DNA of 64,000 nt. It comes from Dryas octopetala (lineage: Eukaryota > Streptophyta > Magnoliopsida > Rosales > Rosaceae). Position numbers and translations under genes: made by a program. The notes under the pieces are model-generated. The model saw nothing but the letters and a program-made list of their open reading frames with translations, was not told the origin of the DNA and did not search any database. Shown in pieces: positions 59,032 through 64,000 of this stretch. The stretch is from NCBI GenBank assembly GCA_963921425.1, contig OY992834.1:7609271-7673270 (forward strand). The letters are read 5' to 3'. Position 1 is the stretch's first letter. Each line of letters opens with the position of its first letter.

Positions 59032-59882
59032 TGATAGAATTAGAACATTCAACTCAAAATTAATTGACAATGGATAGAAAGGCCCAAGACTTATAAGCAC
59101 ATATGATAAGCTCTAGTTTTCCGATGTGAGACATTGTTCCACATTACTCTTAACACGCATCCGCACGTGTGGCGATATTTTAAGCCTTACACGTGAACAA
59201 ATTGTATTGGGTGACGTGGGACACATGTGACCATTGGGCCTTACACGTGGATAACCAATCTCTGATACCATGAAGAAATCTAGGCATTCATCCCAAAACC
59301 AATTGGCAATAGGAGAAGTAGCACAAACCCTTATAAGCCACTAGTAAGGCCCTCACATCTTCAATGTGGAATTTCTCTCAATACGCCCCCGCACGTGTGG
59401 CGTCATTTAAGTTTAACATGTGGACAATTTATATTGGGTAACGTGGGAGCACGTGTAATCATTAGGCGCATCATGTGGATAATCTGCTCTGATACCATGA
59501 TAGAATTAGAGCATCCAACCCAAAACCAATTGGCTATGGGAGGAGTAACCCAAACCCTTATAAGCCACTAGCAAGGCCCTATGTCCCACATCGGAAAACT
59601 AGAGCTTAGCATATGTGCTTATAAGTCTTGGGCCTCTCCACCCATTGTCAATTGGTTTTGGGTTGGATGCTCTAATTCTATCATGGTATCAGAGCCAGGT
59701 TATCTACGTGATGCGTCTAACGGCCACACGTGCTCCCACGTCAACCAATATAAATTGTCCACGTGTTAGGCTTAAATGCCGCCACATGTGCGGGGGGGTG
59801 TTGAGAGAAATCTCACATTGAAAATGTGAGGGCCTTAATAGTGGGTTATAAGGGTTTGTGCTACTCTTTTCATAGCCAATTG
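59032..59882. mobile_element. Cluster of TRIM-like LTR units in two orientations
   Basis: About five LTR-like units of roughly 102 bp. Three are on the minus strand: 59032-59133, 59271 to about 59373, and 59498 to about 59581 (shortened). Two are on the plus strand: 59582-59683 and about 59810-59882 (truncated). The unit at 59582 starts TGTCCCACATCGG and ends ATTCTATCA. It is followed directly by TGGTATCAGAGC (59684-59695), the primer-binding site complementary to initiator tRNA-Met. The same site follows two minus-strand units (59260-59270 and 59487-59497). A perfect 46-bp inverted repeat (59487-59532 with 59649-59694) marks the head-to-head junction. Internal parts of about 125 bp contain CACGTG-like blocks. 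No gag or pol, as in TRIM elements. Confidence 0.8.
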
Positions 59883-61376
59883 TACACTCACCAAATTAAG
59901 AGCTTAATTATACACTCACCAAATTTGTTTATTAATTTTTTACTGAATCATTAAATAATATATTAATATTTCATTTATTTAAATTTTGAGCCAAAATTGG
60001 TCTTAAAATTTTAAGAGTAGGCAAACCATAATAATGGAGCTCTTCACTCTCCATATACATACACATAATTTTTTTACATTACTTTAACGTAATATAATAT
60101 AAGACATAAGAAACGGTATGTCGTTTCATTGGGATAATGTTGATAAGAAAACGATTTCGTGTTCTGCAATCAAAATCTGAGAATAGAGCCTATGCAGACT
60201 CCCAAAACCCTCTCCGCTTTTAACGATCGAAAGGGGGTAATTGCCGACAAGTGGGATCCACTTGATAAAAGCAGGATAGAAAGACACAGACAGACACATT
60301 CTGAGCTTCATTAATAATCAACCATGATCATCATCATCATCACCCAACAGGCCAACACTATCATCTAGTCTACTTGTCAACATTCTTCTCAAACGTTGAC
60401 TTGTGCATGCATACAATTACAGTACCAGCGGTATACCACAATATTACTCGAACTGCTAGTTAATATATAATTTTGAGAAATTAGCTAATTTCTCATTTTA
60501 TCCTTTTTTTTTTTCTCTAATTCTCTTTCCACATTAATGTAGTGTGATGGAAATTTTTTATTTTCTAGATTACTTTTTAAAGATCACCTCCATAAATATT
60601 AACTAAATAAAAAATTATTTAGTCATTTAATTTTATCAAATGAATATATAGAAGACTTTTCTAACAATTAGTGACTAAACGATTTTTTATTTAATTGATA
60701 TTTTACAAAAATAATTTTTAAAGGGTGATTTGAAAAAATAAACGATTTGATTACACGACTTTACTATATAACAGATAGAAGAAGACAAAATGATTTCCAT
60801 TCCTCTATAATTTTTGTTTTCCAATATGGCCATTATAACGTTAACCTATAATTCTAATAAAGATCGAATATCACACATAAATGTAAAGCATCTCATTGGA
60901 TCCTCAAGAGCCATATGCTAACTATCAATCCTAATCTGTGATCAATTATCCATATATATGATATAAAGGGCCAAGATCACATCATGAATTCATAATATGA
61001 TAAATGAGATATGATTCTTTGTGTGATATCTAACAATATATTGACTCAATTAATTGCTAATCAAGCACACCACCCTCCTTAAGAAAAATTAAGGTGGGGT
61101 CAGCCCACTATAAAAACCCCATACATAATACATTCCTTTTTTGATTGTAAAGAAATCAAAGCATTCTTGTGTCGGCTGCCTAGCTACCTAGTCCTCCAAC
61201 TAGCCATGGAAGAATTAATCCTCAAGAAACACCGCACACATCCATAATCTCTTAACCCCATATCACATATACTGATATACATATATTCCAGACACCAACA
61301 AACCCATCTGACCCATCTATATATAAATCTATGTATTTATCTTAATTAATTTTCCATATATCACTTAATTTGTTTT
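59883..61376. other. Intergenic, PADRE2 promoter side
   Basis: AT-rich sequence without a supported gene. An ATGTCGTTTC motif at 60118-60127 resembles the half-site in the VPS8/GBSSI promoter. CTATAAAAACCCC at about 61109-61121 is TATA-like and lies about 260 bp before the PADRE gene start. Confidence 0.45.
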
Positions 61377-61964
61377 ATGGGCAATTGTGTGTTTAAAGGG
61401 TTTGGAGAACATGGTGAAGAAGATGATAATGAGTTGGTAAAAGTGGTGACCTCGAGCGGTGGCATCATGGAGCTCTCTCCACCCATTACCGCCGACGCCA
61501 TAACAACGGAGTTTCCGGGGCACGCCATCTTCCGCAGCCGCGACCTCTTCGCGCAACCCCTCCTCCACACCGAACACCTCCTCCCCCGCCACCTCTACTA
61601 CCTCCTCCCTCTCAACCCCTACAACAACGTCATCAAAACCACCAACCCTAAACACCACCACAGTCAAAACGACATCGTTCAGCATCATGACGGCGCCGTT
61701 TGCAGCACCCCGTACCGCATGTCGTCGTGTGACCATCACAACAAGCGACCCGAGCCGGAAGTGGTTCCTCGGTACAACGGGAGTGGGGTGTGGAAGGTGA
61801 AGCTGGTGATCAGCCCCCAGCAGCTGTCTGAGATTTTGTCGCACGAGGCTCGAACCCAGGACTTGATCGAGAGCGTCAGGACGGTGGCCAAGTGCGGTGC
61901 CGGGACGGCGTCGTCGGTGGCCGGTTCGGATCACTGGAGTGTGTCCGGTAGTTGGAAGGATTAA
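61377..61964 (+). CDS. PADRE (DUF4228) domain protein
   Basis: Intronless, 195 residues, starting MGNCVFKGFG: Gly2 (myristoylation) and Cys4 (palmitoylation), a typical start for this family. The N-terminal PADRE part is at about 21-60 (VKVVTSSGGIMELSPPITAD, then FPGHAIFRSRDL). A His/Asn-rich variable linker follows. The C-terminal part is at about 130-165 (GSGVWKVKLVISPQQLSEIL). Such proteins are expected at membranes; biochemical function is unknown, with stress induction common in the family. Much more GC-rich than its flanks. The antisense frame at 61365-61934 is a shadow. Confidence 0.87.
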   Translation: MGNCVFKGFGEHGEEDDNELVKVVTSSGGIMELSPPITADAITTEFPGHAIFRSRDLFAQPLLHTEHLLPRHLYYLLPLNPYNNVIKTTNPKHHHSQNDIVQHHDGAVCSTPYRMSSCDHHNKRPEPEVVPRYNGSGVWKVKLVISPQQLSEILSHEARTQDLIESVRTVAKCGAGTASSVAGSDHWSVSGSWKD

Positions 61965-63337
61965 AACTATGATTTCATGGACTCATGTGGATATATATTA
62001 TATGTAACTTAATTAATTAGTGCTGAGATATAGTCCCGTTTTTCTGGTGTTTTTTTTTTTTTTTTTTTTTTTTTCCTTTAGCTTGTTTCTGTGAAGTATA
62101 TGTTCATTTCTTAATTAGATTCATTTACCATTATTACTATGAACTATGAAGTGCCATCCTTATCATGAAAAACAATAATACTACATATGCAATTAATTGT
62201 TTTTTTTTTCTTTTTCATATTTATTTTGTTTGCATTTGTTTCTTCGGAGTGTTAAAGGGTCGCCCTACAAAGGCTAATAGCCTATAATTAATTAATTAAC
62301 ATTGAAGGGTATCAGAAGTGGATGATAAATATATAGAGGGAATATTTAAGAAATATATAAGAAATTAAGAATAGAAGTAAATAGTTATTATTCCTTTTTC
62401 TTTCGTAATCATAATTAATTTTTTTTGTTTATATTCTGTATTTAGGGTTCATCCGTTTTAGAAAGTCTTTTTGCATAGTAGTGCTTTCGGCAGTAATGTG
62501 GTTATACTTTTTATTAATAACGTGTGTAGTAGTTTGTGGTTTGACTATCAACATAAAATTACTTTCTTATTTTCTGTTTAATTTCCTTGATGTACTCAAT
62601 CCTTACCATATGTAATCTTGATTTTGTTATTGTTCATGTCCCAAGATTTGCCTATGCGTATATATGTCCCCTAAATCATTAATTAGCTGTTGACATTCTT
62701 TTTTTTTTTTGGCCAAGAATTAGCTGTTGACATTCGATCAAACCAAAATCGATTAAAAGAATGGCATATCGTATAAAGTATAAAAACAAAAATAAATAAA
62801 ATATTCTTAGAAAAAAAATATCGAAAAGAATACAAAATAACTAAAGGAAGTAAATATCTACTCATGGTTATTGTTATTCCCTCTTTGCAATATCTTTCAT
62901 AATCTATGTAACTCTTTATATAACTTCTTTCCTTAATTTGTTTATTATTTATTTACTAAGAATAGTACTTTCTCCAAAAAAAGGAAGAAAGAATAGTACT
63001 TTCTCTCACAATCATCACATCATGTGATCAATAAGCAACATATGATAGTTAAATAGATGACTAGATACGACTGTTTCACCCCAATTTTTTTCTTAATATA
63101 TTTTGTGTTTGCATATATTGATCCTTCTAATACATATATTCTTTGCCCATCAAATTTTCATCGAATTTATTTCTTAGTAATAAGCTTCATTGTCAGTCTA
63201 TTTTGATCTACCCCATCGACAAACATCCACGCACCTTCTACTTTTACGTGGATCCGTCCATACTGGGTTTTGTCGACTTAATTCAACCTCACAATTAATT
63301 AACCCCACAAATGTGAATGATTCGTTATTAAAATAAG
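61965..63337. other. PADRE2 3' flank and intergenic DNA
   Basis: A T25 homopolymer at 62050-62074 lies just after the gene. The remainder is AT-rich with no supported gene. Confidence 0.5.
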
Positions 63338-63652
63338 GGAAACTTAGAATTTAGTCCATTTTATGAGTAATTTTTAAACTAAGACCGGTAGTGATTTAGG
63401 ATTTTTAATTAAATTTTTTTATTTTTCTTTTTTGACGGCTTTATGTTAGGTTTTAACTTTGAAATTTTGGACGGAAAGAGGGGAAATACCCTTCAAATAT
63501 GAGGAAATACCCTTCAAATTGAGAAATGACTTTATTATAAATTAAAATGATTTTCTTATAAATTATTATGAATTAAAAAGATTTTTTTATAAATTTTAAA
63601 ACACCCCTAATCTTCATCTAAAAACTATTTTTCTAAAGAACCTAAGCCTAAT
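63338..63652. repeat. Dispersed repeat, copy 2 (inverted)
   Basis: Reverse complement of the repeat at 43740-44136. It shares ACTAAGACCGGTAGTGATTT, TGACGGCTTTATGTTAGG and ATCTTCATCTAAAAAC, but lacks the internal palindrome segment of the first copy. Confidence 0.75.
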
Positions 63653-63879
63653 TATTTCTTAAAATAATTGAAGCGTTTCTTTAATATAAAAAATCATATA
63701 AGTAGGACAAAGTCATCTATGGTTTGAAAGTCCCATTCTCCTTCGTCATAAATTTGAACAATCGTAGCATTTATTGCAGTTATTGGCCTAGTAAATGAGT
63801 TATACATTTAGAAAATTACACTCATTAATTCAACGGTATTATCACTATTCGCTATAATTGCTTTATTGAAAAATATGTG

Positions 63880-64000
63880 ACGGGGGCTATTCTGATAACC
63901 TAAAATGGCTAAGTTGACCACCCTCAACATTATTTTAGGGTTTATTCCAATTTTACCCCTTAGACCAATTAAAGAAAAACAAAACTCTCCTCACCAACAT
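63880..64000. mobile_element. Partial MITE, related to 15337-15765
   Basis: The sequence GGGGCTATTCTGATAACC, then GGCTAAGTTGACCACCCT, aligns with the left end of the 15.3-kb MITE (GTGCTATTCATACCACTCT, then TTGCTGAATTGACCACCCT) and continues into a similar TTTTACC interior. The window ends before its right end. Confidence 0.55.

Noticed and set aside
59581..59821. Short frames in the TRIM cluster
   Set aside because: They run across LTR and primer-binding-site sequence; TRIM elements do not encode proteins.
61365..61934. Open frame of 189 codons on the minus strand
   Set aside because: Antisense to the PADRE gene; the plus-strand product has a recognised domain and a typical start.
1..64000. 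CRISPR arrays, operons, plastid or viral insertions, rRNA, known conserved miRNA precursors
   Set aside because: Looked for by eye; no regular spaced repeats, organelle gene blocks, rRNA or familiar mature miRNA sequences were seen. A small-RNA or homology search could still find less familiar ones.

Overview
This is a 64 kb piece of a plant nuclear chromosome, almost certainly from a eudicot. The evidence is spliced genes with GT-AG introns, plastid transit peptides, plant-only families (PRR, PPR, GBSS, PADRE/DUF4228), AT-rich intergenic DNA, and many short non-autonomous transposons. The GBSSI, MED4 and NHL proteins would fit a rosid, possibly Rosaceae/Prunus, but that is a guess from memory. 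Exon boundaries were worked out by hand. Every spliced model below stays in frame from start to stop.

Layout. 1-5.4 kb: a fold-back repeat, a MULE-type MITE and an intronless NHL/LEA-2 gene (-). 5.4-9.4 kb: a PRR9-type circadian clock gene (-, 8 exons) whose upstream region carries an evening-element core and two G-boxes. 11-19.5 kb: a mitochondrial-type PPR gene (+), a two-RRM chloroplast ribonucleoprotein gene (-) and the Golgi tether subunit COG4 (+). 20.4-22.6 kb: plastidial pyruvate dehydrogenase E1-alpha (-). 23.9-26.7 kb: tRNA-Cys, Mediator subunit MED4 (+) and a decayed second tRNA-Cys. 26.7-27.8 kb: a MULE-type MITE with a Harbinger-like MITE inside it. 28.5-37.7 kb: the CORVET subunit VPS8 (-, 19 exons), divergent from the granule-bound starch synthase gene (GBSSI/waxy, +, 13 coding exons, 38.3-41.8 kb). 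42.7-43.3 kb: ribosomal stalk protein P1 (-). 46.1-47.7 kb: a single-RRM protein (-). 48-61 kb: mostly gene-poor DNA with (CT)n/(GA)n tracts, two more MULE-type elements, a cluster of about five TRIM LTRs, and one short PADRE gene (-, 55.4 kb). 61.4-62.0 kb: a second PADRE gene (+). The last 2 kb hold copies of two repeat families seen earlier in the window.

The genes are mostly housekeeping and do not form one pathway. COG4 (Golgi) and VPS8 (endosome) both serve membrane tethering. PDH-E1-alpha and GBSSI are both plastid carbon metabolism. I found no convincing new biological system. The most informative features are four MULE-type elements with clean target-site duplications (three sharing an internal core), one nested insertion, the head-to-head TRIM cluster, the tRNA-Cys pseudogene and a palindrome cluster in the VPS8-GBSSI divergent promoter.
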